The position numbers were made by a program, and so were the translations under genes. Positions 1 to 11,421 of a stretch of 64,000 nucleotides of DNA are shown here, one piece after another; position 1 is the stretch's first letter; each line of letters opens with the position of its first letter. The stretch comes from Nymphaea colorata (Eukaryota; Streptophyta; Magnoliopsida; Nymphaeales; Nymphaeaceae), in contig NC_045143.1 of the NCBI RefSeq assembly GCF_008831285.2, forward strand, positions 682,001 to 746,000. Reading direction: 5' to 3'. The notes below the pieces were generated by a model. It worked only from the letters and a program-made list of their open reading frames with translations. It had not been told where the DNA came from and ran no database searches.

Positions 1-149
1 AATGTTACAGGAAGCACCAGATACAATTAACCATGTATCTGTCAGATGAGTTGGTTGAACTTCACATCGATCTGCTCACTCCAATCTGTTAGGGGTGAAA
101 ACTTGGCAATCAATCTCCGGTTTGTGAGGGTTAGACTTCCGCAAATCGT

Positions 150-3100
150 CTAAGTGAAGAAGCTCCTTGCAGCTCTTTTGAACATGCCTTCAACCTGAGG
201 ATAGTGAAAGCGTTAGAACCTAAAGGCTTAATTGCATGGTTGCTGGTAATGATTTTACATGTATGGAGATGAGACTCACTTGCTTGGACGACATGCCAAT
301 TTTCTCTAGATCGTATAGCTACAACAACCAGGCAGATAACTTGCACATGAGTTTATGAATCCAGACATCAAGCTTAGATAAGACGGACAGAAAGGGACAA
401 GGTTTCCTTACTGTTTTGATAGGCTGTGGTGATTGTTCTCTAAGATTGAGAATGTAATCTGCCCTTTTCTGTCCAATACCCTGTACAAAGGAAAGTTATA
501 CTTGTCAAGCAGGCATCTTAGACGGAAGAATCTAGGAGACCTTAGACTTATGTTCTTTAGGAAGCTCACCTTTAAGCCCATTAGCTCCTCTCTGTAATTG
601 AAAAAGCCAGGAGAAAGGATTAGTCTAATTCTACATGTAAATCAAAACAAAGTACGCAAAAATACATCTACCTAATTCCAATTATGGAGCAAATGAATTG
701 CTTTTTTTGCATTGATTGGATGTAGAGGCAGATAGTGACCTTAAGCAAGTTGAATCTTATGACTAATGGACCAGAATATTCTTCATAACCTCCATGGAAT
801 TACAAACTAGCAAGTTTGCCGACAAGACCTCTGAGACACTTTCCTAAGGGTTTAACTTAAGGTTCAATAGCTTATTACTCAGGTTATGTCTTAGCTTAAT
901 CTGGGAGGTTTCTGTTCAAACCAGGTTACCCATACAGAGGGAGAAAAATGACACCACGCAAGTCTGAGTAAAAACACAACAGCACCAAGCAAGCGATACT
1001 CAGCCTTCTGTTAATTTGCAACAAAAGTCAAGCAAATTCAATAGGCCCGTCTCAAGTCTCAGCAACTTCAAAATAGATGATTTGTCAGGATTTACTTTTC
1101 CTGAACCTATGACCCGGGACCTCATAGAACACCAAAGGAATTTATAGTCACTGTGAAATTATACTTTTTGCTGCATGTGGCTTCCAATGCAATGATATCA
1201 AGAAACATACACATAACACCAGATGTGGCTTACCTGCTAGCTGTATTCAATAATTTCAGATATCCTTTAATGAGGGAATTCTGCTCAGCACCACACAGTA
1301 ACCAAAAAAAAAATCAGTCAGTCAAGTTAATGGAGAAAACCAAGCAAAGAATTCAAAGTTGTCTACCTTCAAACTAGATCCTTGTGCATGAAATTTGTCA
1401 AGAGGAGTGCCTTCACGAAGTGCCTCATCATCATCATCATCATGATTCAGGACACGTGGCACAGTCACTGCTGCAGCTTTTGAATGACGTGGAACTTCGT
1501 TGGCTTGAGGCTTGTGTGGTGTATCTTCCAGTATTGACCCACTAATATTCGTGTTCACTGGAGAAAGTACATTCCTTGAAGGACTTTGCTGTGCTCTCAT
1601 CTGGATGGTGGCCGTTGGAGACATCAAGTTCTCCTTATCCATAAACTGATCTGATTAAAGGAAATAAAATTGTTGAAATCAGTAATCTGCATTATTTTAA
1701 TGCATAGCTCGCCCCTTCCTGAAACTCCTAAAATAATTGAAGCCAGTACTAGAGTATTTGAGCCTTATTTACTGATAAGTACCAACTATAGCGGTTAAAG
1801 GCATCCAGAAGTTGCTCTCGTTGGCAACCTCCACTTCCTTGTTATGATGTGTGGTTTCCATGCACTTGTAGCCGTCATCATCCTTAAGATACAATACAGC
1901 CTGCAAAAGAGTAGTTGTTTGTACAGTGAAGCCGTGTGATGCAATATTCGTACAAGAGTTTCTGACAAAAGTGGAATGAGTATGAAGCAAACCTCGCTAA
2001 AGACACAACAGTCCATAGATACTGAGGTCATGGATGACGAGCTTTCCTGAGACCAAAAAGTATATCATTCATATTAGAAATCTCAAGTTGCACGAAATTT
2101 CGATAATCAAGCCAAGTGCTATGACAAGGAATGAATAGAAAACATGAGCAATCAGTTCCTTGAGCAACTTCATGTGGCATAAAATTGCAATAGTTAAGCC
2201 AAAAGTCCCAGAGAAGAATAAGCCGTCATGGGAAATGACAACGAGCTACTTATTCATGGATCGGAACAGAAGAAAGATTTGCTCAAACTCATGAACTAGG
2301 CTCCACGAGCCAAACACGAGCAAAAGGTGATCAACTCAGTACAGCTTATATGGCCTCATCAACTAATAAAAGGTCATTATGTGTACCTCCATGGTGGAGT
2401 CTTGACTTTCTAGTGATATTCTTGGACATGAAATCATGTTTCTCAGAGCCTAAAAACGATACTCGATGAGCAGTTCAAGCATTGCTTCAGTTGATTCGGA
2501 CTCCAACTTCTACTACTGTTAGCATCAAATAACATTTTTTACAGAAATTAGCCAGTTAAAACTCATCTGTCTTTACGCAAGCTCGACCTCTCGGCAGTTT
2601 ATGACAAGAAGCTGACAACGGTAGCGCTCGAGGACACTAGAATGCACCCCAAATTCACACTAATTGCTGTCCTGAATAAACGACTACCAACTAAAAGCAA
2701 GTCAAAGAATAACATTGTCCACTGCAAGATCTGGAAGTTGGCCAATCAAGTTACTACTTTTTTACTTCAATACAACTTGTTGCATAGGATAGATATGCAG
2801 GTTATGCTATATGGTTAACTATTAGGACCATCATTAAATTGTTCCACAAGTGCATTAGCACAAGCCACTGTGTTATGTTTCTGAGAATCTCCTTTTTGGA
2901 AGAAAGAATCCTAACAGATGCATGAAGTAACAAAATAAACTCTACTACAGAAAAAAGAAACTTAACCAGGAAAACTTTTTCCTTCTGGGATTCTGGTATC
3001 TGAACAATCGCTGAGAAATTAGTTGAGCAGTTATCCTGAAAAAGGGAAAAGACATGAAGCCTTTAGATTACAGTTACCCGAAGCTTTTAAAGGTAAAAGG

Positions 3101-4923
3101 ATGTCTTTCTCTCAAAGGAGAGGACTTACCTCTGCAGTCTCTCTCAAAGGACCCGCCGTTTGGGGCTCAAAAAGTTTTCTGTGCCGAGAAAAGGAAAGTA
3201 TGATTAAGATACTCTTACATCCAAGACATTGAAACTATCTTAAACTCAAAAAAAGTAAAATTACCTCCCTCTTAAGTCGGAAGGCATTTTGTTGGCCAGT
3301 TTAACTCTCCCGGAAGACTTAAATGATGTTACCTTCTTTGCAGAACTGACTGGTGTAGCCTTTGTCTTGCCTTTGGATTCAAGCCAAGCTCGAAGCTTTG
3401 CTTCCATGTCAACCTTTTCTCTTGGAGTTTCCTGTTTCCTACCTGGAGCTACATAATTTACAATTTGGCGAGATCGAGCTGCTAAGCTTACAGTATGAAC
3501 AGCTTCTTGGTATGATGCTGGATTCTGTGATGCAGAAGCAGAAGTGGCCATCAGTATCTGAGTTGATGAAAAAGAAAAAGACTACTGCAACGCTTACCAA
3601 GCAAGCGATCATTAGGGCCCGGCTAGTACCACCAAGAGAATCCTGCAAAATCCGGGTCAATTTGCTTTCTCTATATGGAATACGGGCCTGATTGCTGTTC
3701 AATGCATAAATCACATTGGAAAGGGCAAACAGAGATTGGTTTATTTTGACACTCTCTTGAAGCCGGATGCCATCATTGCAGCTTCTTCTGTTGTCTTCGT
3801 TGCCTGCACAAGTTGCCATATTGAGAAGAAGTGCATTAACAATGACAAAATGAAGTTGCTCATAAGATATGCCGAACGGATGAACCTGCCAAGTCTATAA
3901 GGTTAATCTTCCCGACTAATGAAGTGTTCAAACCCTCTGTTTTAGATACTGAAACCATAAGAATTCCGTGGCTTCTACTGGATACATCATTGAGGCCAGT
4001 ATGCCCCACCTTACGCCTCTGAATCCCCTGGGAGAAAACTTGACGGAACTCCTCGATTGACCGTATCGGTATCTGAAACATATTCAAACGCGGTAAAGAA
4101 ATTCACATCCGTGTTCCCCTCTGGTTATGCACATGCGATCGTGACAAAACAAAACTCACCTGAGAAAGACCCTTCAGTTGAATTTTACCATCTCTGTCCT
4201 CCAGTACAGACACCTCCTTCATCTTAGGCTCGAGCAAGTCGTAACACCGATCAAGGTAAACCTCATAATATGAAATATCTAGCAAGTAACCGTGCATCTC
4301 ACACATCGACATGATGCTCGACATAGTCAATGGCATCAGTCCAGGATGCTCATCCGTCCCCTAATCCATCACCAACTTTAGCAAGATGCAAACAAGAGAA
4401 ATGGAAACGCAACAGGACAAGAAGGGTCCCAAGAATGCATACCTGCATTGTATATGTCTTTCCACTACCAGTTGCTCCATATGCAAAAACAGTAGCATTA
4501 TCTCCACGAAGAACCCCGGGAAGGAGACGGCTGACATCTCTGTTGAAAATCTGGCCAACTTCGCTGTCCTGTCCATAGAAGAAGTCGAGCCTGTAGCACT
4601 CGTTCCTACTGCAATTACACCGAGTCCCGTCTCAGAGACACAAACAGGATAGAAAAGAACAACAAAAGAACTAGGAATCTTGACGCATGGAAGTTTTTGG
4701 CAGAAAATCCGCAACACTCCAACCTCGTGAATTGATCTTGGAGATGAACATCGACTCCATGACTGGACCCATCTTCTTGCATGACGGAAGAGACGCAGGG
4801 AAGGGGCTCCTTGCCGGAAGGATCCATTTCCGACTGCAGGAACGGCCTGATTCTCACCACAACTCTAACCTTGGACTCCATGAGACCAGCGGGGAGGTGC
4901 TTGTTTGAGATGGGTGTCGCCAT
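150..4923 (-). CDS. KIN10B: Kinesin-10 family motor protein (KIN-10B-like), 17 coding exons
   Basis: ATP-driven microtubule motor of the plant kinesin-10 group. My model is complement(join(150..194,280..318,412..480,570..591,1234..1280,1367..1650,1783..1900,1993..2046,2387..2449,2967..3035,3130..3178,3265..3524,3598..3803,3886..4072,4160..4360,4443..4608,4724..4923)), summing to 2079 nt or 692 aa with every junction GT-AG and in phase. The motor domain fills about the first 330 residues: P-loop GATGSGKT at 111-118, switch I NDVSSRSH at 217-224, switch II DLAGNED from 249. The middle is poorly conserved and acidic (a run of Asp near the end of the 284-nt exon). The C-terminus carries the helix-hairpin-helix expected of kinesin-10 ([11 protein letters not shown] from 643, then [11 protein letters not shown]). 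The start MATPISNK lies just before the conserved [11 protein letters not shown] strand. Assignment to KIN-10B rather than 10C rests on remembered similarity to Arabidopsis At5g02370 and is less certain than the family. It is transcribed divergently from TIM9. Confidence 0.93.
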
Positions 4924-5837
4924 TTCATAAGCAAGAAGATCAAGAAACTGGAAAACAGAGACAGATAATGTCACTTCGCTTCAGACGGGTTACTAAGCTT
5001 TCCTTTCCTTTCCTTTCTTCAATCAGACGAGGAAAGACAGCAAATCCGTTGAGTTGAAGAGCCTGAAAGGGATCGTTTCCTCTATGACTATGAGCTATTC
5101 AAGTCGAAATAAATGAACCAAGCAAACAGATAAATTTGGATCTTGCTTTTGTCAAAACCCAAGTTGACCGTTTGGATAGGTTTTTTTGAATTTTTGAATG
5201 TCATCCCCCGAACAAGAGTGGGACCAACCAGAAGCCTCCTTTCTACAACTACGTGGGACCGCCGAACTTTTTCTTTCAAGTCAATGTTACTGATAAAAGA
5301 ATCAGCCGAACTGGCTCGAATCAAAATCACTTGTAAATTAAAAAGTTAATGAACTATGAAGTTTAATATATCTAGAAGAGAAAGTAGTATTTATCAAATT
5401 ATTAACAAATATGCAAGAATAGTTGAACAGCAACATTGCCTAGTCGGTGGATTTGAATAAGGATACGAATGTGCATATTATATAAATGTGAGAGGAATCC
5501 AAAGTTGTAGAAGCTGCTTGGATTGTTTGGAGGAAACATATTCAGAAGGTGCTTAAATGTTTCTGATGGGAAGTACCATTCACAGACGCTCTATCTGGCG
5601 GTGGAGTGTTAGTTTTATACTTTCCATAAGCGTGCTTGATGGGGATGAAAGGAACGTTTAGAAAATATACTTTTGGCGCTTTTTTTTTTTAGGTGAACAA
5701 ACAGGAGGAATCTTTTTTGCCATAATTTTTCTGTTGTTTTTATTAGACACTAAATATGTAAAAGATATTTTAAAACGTATTATTTCGTGTAATGTTTTAG
5801 TTTGAGATAGTTTTAAGATCCAATAATGAAATGACAC

Positions 5838-5862
5838 TATATATATATATATATATATATAT
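5838..5862. repeat. (TA)n microsatellite
   Basis: A short uninterrupted TA dinucleotide run in the kinesin-10/TIM9 spacer. Confidence 0.85.
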
Positions 5863-6212
5863 AATAGAGGGAGAGAAAGAGATTGGTAGGTACCAGATCA
5901 CTGGGATATGGGAGCAAAACAAAATCTCTTAAATTCATGTTAAAAAATGTTTTAAACAAAATATTAACCTTATAATGTTAGAAATATTAATTTAATATAA
6001 ATCATGCTTTATTTCAAGTCTTTTCTGTAAAAAAAAAATGATCTTTACACTAACAAATCTTGATGTTGTAAGAGTAGTTTATTTCTTAATTATTAGAAAA
6101 ATATTATTTAAGTAATGAAGTCAGATTTCAAAAAAAATAATAATAATTAATTTCAATAGGTTTTGTTTTTGCTCTTACCCAGATGGTCAGGAGGTCTGGG
6201 TTTTAGCAACTT

Positions 6213-6370
<158 letters not shown>

Positions 6371-6981
6371 ACACTTACTTTCTCCTAAAAAAATCATAAT
6401 TTATTTCCATCATCATGAAGTTATGCAGATTAGTAGATGATTACTGATGCATGCCTTCAGGCTGGTCAATTCCTTCAAGCATCAAAGAGCTTACCAAATT
6501 ATTCATATAGAATTCATAGTAGAAAAAATCAATACAGCGCAATGAACATCACGAATCTCTTGCAAGCAATACATATCTCTCCTTATTTACCTCATTGTTA
6601 AAAAATCTCTTTCAATATTTAATTAGAAATGATGTAAGGAAAATTCGATTAGAACCTAATTTGAAACTTTGCATGCTCGATGATACAATTTTGGGTAGAG
6701 TTGCAAATGGATTGTATTCAAGGCAACAGAATGGATGAGAGGTCGAATCAAAGTTGAATTAGGTGGATTAGATTTTAACAAAATCCTTGATCCTGATCCG
6801 AACACTTATAATCTGGTTTTTGGATATTTTGCATTGTATTAAACAAGCATCTTGGTCACTGATTTGCAAAAGAAATTGAGAAAAACATGGAATTTGAACT
6901 TCCTTAATAAGCTTTCATTTACATTCGGATCAGCCACGATCCGATCGTATCCAATCCATTTCATACCACCTGCTTTATAAC

Positions 6982-7026
6982 TTTAGGGTTTGGACACAGG
7001 CTTGGGTCACTCTGGGCTAAAACCCT
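6982..7026 (+). promoter_or_regulatory. Telo-box and site II elements upstream of TIM9
   Basis: Between 67 and 23 bases before the TIM9 start lie TTTAGGGTTT (6982-6991, telo-box in reverse orientation), TGGGCT (7012-7017, a site II element) and AAAACCCT (7019-7026, telo-box in forward orientation). Site II plus telo-box combinations are known in plant promoters of ribosomal, mitochondrial-import and cell-growth genes, which fits TIM9. The function here is inferred. Because the elements lie so close to the ATG they may sit at or just beside the transcription start. Confidence 0.55.
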
Positions 7027-7048
7027 GTGAAGGAACGAAGGGAGCACC

Positions 7049-9562
7049 ATGGACAAGAGTATGCTTGGAGATCTTGATTCTCTTCCCGAGGAAGATAAGC
7101 TGAAGATGGCAGCCATGATCGACCAACTTCAGATCCGCGACAGGTTATTGCGTTCTTTTTCCTTTCCGTGGTTTCTTTAGCTAATAAGGTTTCTTCTTCT
7201 TTGCGGTTCCCTTTTTCTGTCCTCATTCCGTATTTTCGGTCGTGTTTGTTGGTTGTAACATTTCTCGTACTTTCATTGTTTCTCTATTCCTGTTGATAAA
7301 TGCGAAATTGGGTATTCGTTTTTTTGGGGATTTTGGGATTTCATTTGGCGAGAAATTGAAGGTCGAATGTGTTCTCTATCGTGCCCATATCTCCAGCAAT
7401 TGTGCTTGTTAGTCTTTCTCTTGTTTGAATTTTCCTTTCTTTCCGAGTTCTAAGAGGTTTTTTGTTGCTCGAGATTTTCTGCGTTAGTGATTTTCTTTTT
7501 ATTCTTTTTGAACCATCTTCAGTTCTCCGTGTCCGTGCTTGGGTAAACAAGTCTAGTCTACGTCCCATTTTTGGTCTACGTATATTGTGGACACAGATGC
7601 GGAAGCATTTCCGATAAGAAAATGGATTTTTCTTTTTTTCGTTTTTTTTTTTTTGGTGTGACTGCAAACCTCTAAATGTTTTTTTCATCAACACTTTGGT
7701 GGGGAGATTATGGTTAACATTGAACCGGTTGTATGAACTTGCCTACTTGTTTCCTAGTCCTCAAGTGAGCTATTTCACTGATCAATTGCCGAGGAAAAGA
7801 TATCATGCCAATGTGGATGGGTTGGTGTGTTCATGAAATGTGTTCCTTTGGCTATAGCATGGGAAGCTTTCCATCGGGTTCCGTGACAATGTTGCCCGCC
7901 TAAATTTTGAAAGATTGATGCTTCTGCAGTGAATTAACTGCAAGGAATAACAACGTTTTTTAGTATTACGACTATTTGGTATTGATGTTTCTGACTTTTA
8001 AGAGCTTTAGACTTCGAAGCAGAATTTTTCGTAGTCACCTGGATCACTTTGAGCAAGAATCCCAATTCTTAGGAATCAAAAAGTGGATTCCCTTATAAAT
8101 TCTGAAACAGTTGATGTTTCTGAAGTAAATTAACTGCGAGGAATAACATTTTCTTTAATATTACTACTATTTGACATTGATATCTTCGATTATCAAGTGC
8201 TTTAGACTTCGAAGCAGAATTTTTCGTATGTCACCTCGATCACTTTGAGCAAGAGAGGATCCCATTTCCTAGGACTCGGTAAGTGCATTCTAACAGCAAT
8301 TCTGATTTCAAAAATGAGCCCGATTTTCAGTCATAAGAATCCCCAGTCCCATGTCAAATTTTCATCCGGCTGGCCTTGGAGGTCATGTCTTTACATTGTT
8401 GGCATTTTTGAATGATCCTGTAAACCACTTCTAACTTCTTCCCGTCGTTTCCTACTCATTTTTTGCTTTCCCAGTCCGTTGAAGTTTTGAAATGGCCACT
8501 TTTCCGGTTTGATTTTCATACTGCTTCCGATTTTCTTTTCCCACTCTGTTAGCTCTGGTTTTGTCACTTTAAGATGCTTGTTGGGGCATCACATAATAGT
8601 AGTATAGATTTGGAAAAGAAGGCCTTTACAATTTCCATATGATAGAATGAATGACATTCCCCAGTTTTATATGCAAACATTCTTGGCAAGGAAATATACG
8701 TTGTACCGCACCTGCTCGTTCTGAGTGATGGCGTGTTTATGTTAGGTAGTTGTTTAATCTATTAATGCCTGGATGTTTACCGCATACACTTCATAGTGAA
8801 TGGAAAGTGACCTATACATGTAACATATATCTGTCGTGAATTAAATCAGTTTCTTCTGATAGCTTTAGAGCGCTGCATAACTATAATCTATAGTAATACA
8901 CTAATAATCTAAATCAGCTGCCAACCTTTATCTTTACCATTCCATGCTATAAACTAGCCATACTTGATCAGAGAAGAAACTGGTTTAATCTGACACAAAC
9001 CTCTGGCAGCAACTAACTGTTCTGACAGCATTTAGGTTTAAAAATCTCGTAGTTTCGTGGCAGTGTTATTTTTCTTGTCTCTGTCCTTATTGATGAGAGC
9101 CGTTTATTTCTAACTCTCACACGGAAATGTGTCTCCATATTTTGGCCTTGTGCTAAGAGAGCGTGCCATAAGTGGGGTTGTGGGAACTAGATTTACCTTT
9201 TTGGCACTTTCACACTCATACATAAAAAGATAAAACCATTACTCTTCCCAAATATATATGGAATTGTGCTTGATATATTTGTAGTCGTCTTAAACATATA
9301 TTATAATAAAGTCTTGCGTGTTCTTTCCTGTCCTAAATGTTATTGAGTTCTGAGGAAGCTGACCTTTTGCTGCAGTCTGAGAATGTATAATACCTTGGTG
9401 GAAAGATGCTTCAAGGATTGTGTGGACACTTTTCGGCGCAAGTCTCTTGATAAGCAGGAAGAGACATGTGTTCGCCGGTGCGCGGAGAAGTTCTTGAAAC
9501 ATTCGATGCGTGTTGGGTTGAGGTTTGCAGAGCTTAACCAAGGCACGGCAACGCCAGATTAA
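7049..9562 (+). CDS. TIM9: Mitochondrial import inner membrane translocase subunit Tim9
   Basis: Small Tim chaperone of the mitochondrial intermembrane space. With Tim10 it forms the hexamer that escorts hydrophobic carrier proteins to TIM22. Model: join(7049..7143,9376..9562), 282 nt, 93 aa, the normal size for the family. The protein shows the diagnostic twin CX3C pair, CFKDC and CVRRC, separated by the [12 protein letters not shown] helix, and ends [12 protein letters not shown] followed by a short tail, very like plant Tim9. The start [17 protein letters not shown] matches the plant N-terminus. The single intron (7144-9375, 2232 nt, codon split AG/T) is long for so small a gene and contains a diverged internal duplication. 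No presequence is expected or seen; import depends on the Cys motifs (Mia40 pathway). Confidence 0.97.
7913..8312. repeat. Tandem duplication of about 195 bp in the TIM9 intron
   Basis: Two adjacent copies, roughly 7913-8105 and 8108-8312, share ordered blocks: ttgatg.ttctg, aattaactgc.aggaataac, and the near-identical stretch around gacttcgaagcagaatttttcgta (cited only as two blocks, 8020-8031 and 8205-8216), then atcactttgagcaag. Identity is about 80 percent by eye with small indels, so the event is old. Confidence 0.8.
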
Positions 9563-11421
9563 GCTGCTTGATTTTTTGAGAACTTCTATTTTCTGGTTAG
9601 ACATGTTTTTCTGTCCAAATGTGATTTTCTGCCTCTCCTTTTGAGAGGAATCTAAATCATTAAAGTTGGAAGATGTCCCAGTAATGATTAGACTGATCTT
9701 GCTCATAAAGGGCGTGAGAGGCCACATTTCTACCAATGCAGATTTCTTTTCTTTTACTACGATATAAACTTGCGCTGCTGCGAATGTTATGGCAATTCAT
9801 GTGAACTGATCTTTTGATGGGATTTTCCTGTATTAGTTTCATGCAAGAGATTGCTCTTGATTTTGTATTTTCAGATTTGAAGTTCCAGGCAATAACGTTT
9901 TTTTCTGTTTTTGGGTAAACAACAACCATGAAAAAAAGAAAGAAACATGAAGAGGAATGTGAACGGCTTTCTCGGTGATTACCCTATTGTTGGTGGTTGT
10001 GTCATAAAGCCGTGAAGAATCACTAGCTTGGATCCGTGCACTGTCGTTTCTTAACCTGCTGGGTATACCTAAACGTTTTTACAGATAATCCCTTATCCCC
10101 ATTGAAGGATTAGGTCAGGTATGAACTTTATTATTTGGCTGATCTCTGTTTTGGAAGACCACTCGTTAAGCTTGTTTACTACAATAATAGGGATCTACCA
10201 AACCCTAGTTTGCTGATCGAAAAGGAAAAGAACTCTCGTAAACAACGGACTGATACTTTCAGCACCTCCAAACAGATAAAATATGCTTCCTTGCTCTCAA
10301 AGAAAGTGTTTGAGCGCATATCGTTCTGGCCCATATGTGATGTATAATTTTTATTTTTAATATGTAATTGTACACGGGGATTAGAAATTTCAGTTAATAA
10401 CGTATCTTTTCTGCTTCATCTCTATATATTTACTGAAATAATAGGGTAACTGACCCTTGAAACTCAAGAAGCTTGCCTGCCTACACGCATGATTCTGGTT
10501 TCTGGAAAACCTTAGTTGTAATCTATGTATAGCTCTATCTCTTATTACCACTCAGATGGTACGCAAAAGAATTCATTGCACGACTTGAACACAAGAAAGT
10601 TAAACAAGCAACCAAAAATAGATGCTAATCTTCAGGCTGATAAAACCAGCTATTCACATCATGTTTTGACCTATACAGAAACAGGCCTACATGAATAAAT
10701 CGTATCGTTTTTCTAGCTTCCGGAGTGGGTATGTAACAAATAATGAAATAGAGAATGCAACACCAAGCAAACTCTTATCAATCCTAAACAGATTTCGACC
10801 ATGCAGTCATACCATTTAATTCTGAACAGAATTTGGTTTCCCTCAGCAACCTCATTTTTTTGAACTAATAGTCATCAATGGAGAGAAGAAATGTGGCGGA
10901 AACAGGAAATATACGTTCTTCCTCTTGCTTTTGGGAGGTGGGCCACCTTTTGCCTTTTTCTTTCCTCCATTCCCTTGCACAAGGGGCACGCTGCTGACAG
11001 AATTCACTTGTGGAAAAAAAAATGCTCCATTCATCTGATCTGTTAAGGGCATCAAGACCATTAAGCAACATTCCCCAAAGATGTCCATATTTGAAACCGT
11101 AAATTAGCACGAAAGCAAAAAGACATTAAGACATGAGACCGTCTTCAGGGTATGGCAACTTGGATGGAGTCAAAGACATCCATAAAGTCAAGTATCAATA
11201 GCTACTAACTGACGCGAATATGAGCTACAAATAACCATTCAAGTCTAAACCAGATATCTATGGCATTTATATGCAGCACTGCTACATCTAATATGAACTT
11301 TCAGCTACATCTAATATGAACTTTCAGATTATCTCTTCAAACACAATTAGTAAAAACTAATAACAAATAAAAATCGTAACCGCTATGGACTCACCTGCTG
11401 GAGATACACAAGTCCTTGTTG
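9563..11421. other. Convergent spacer between TIM9 and TGD2
   Basis: Holds the 3' ends of two convergent genes. AT-rich, no recognisable coding exon; short open frames here have no family signature. A perfect 23-bp tandem duplication lies at 11281-11326 on the TGD2 side. Confidence 0.55.
11281..11326. repeat. Perfect 23-bp tandem duplication
   Basis: The unit gctacatctaatatgaactttca style sequence (first half gctacatcta, second half atatgaacttt) occurs twice head to tail with no mismatch, followed by a single G. Likely a recent replication-slippage or end-joining duplication downstream of TGD2. Confidence 0.9.
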
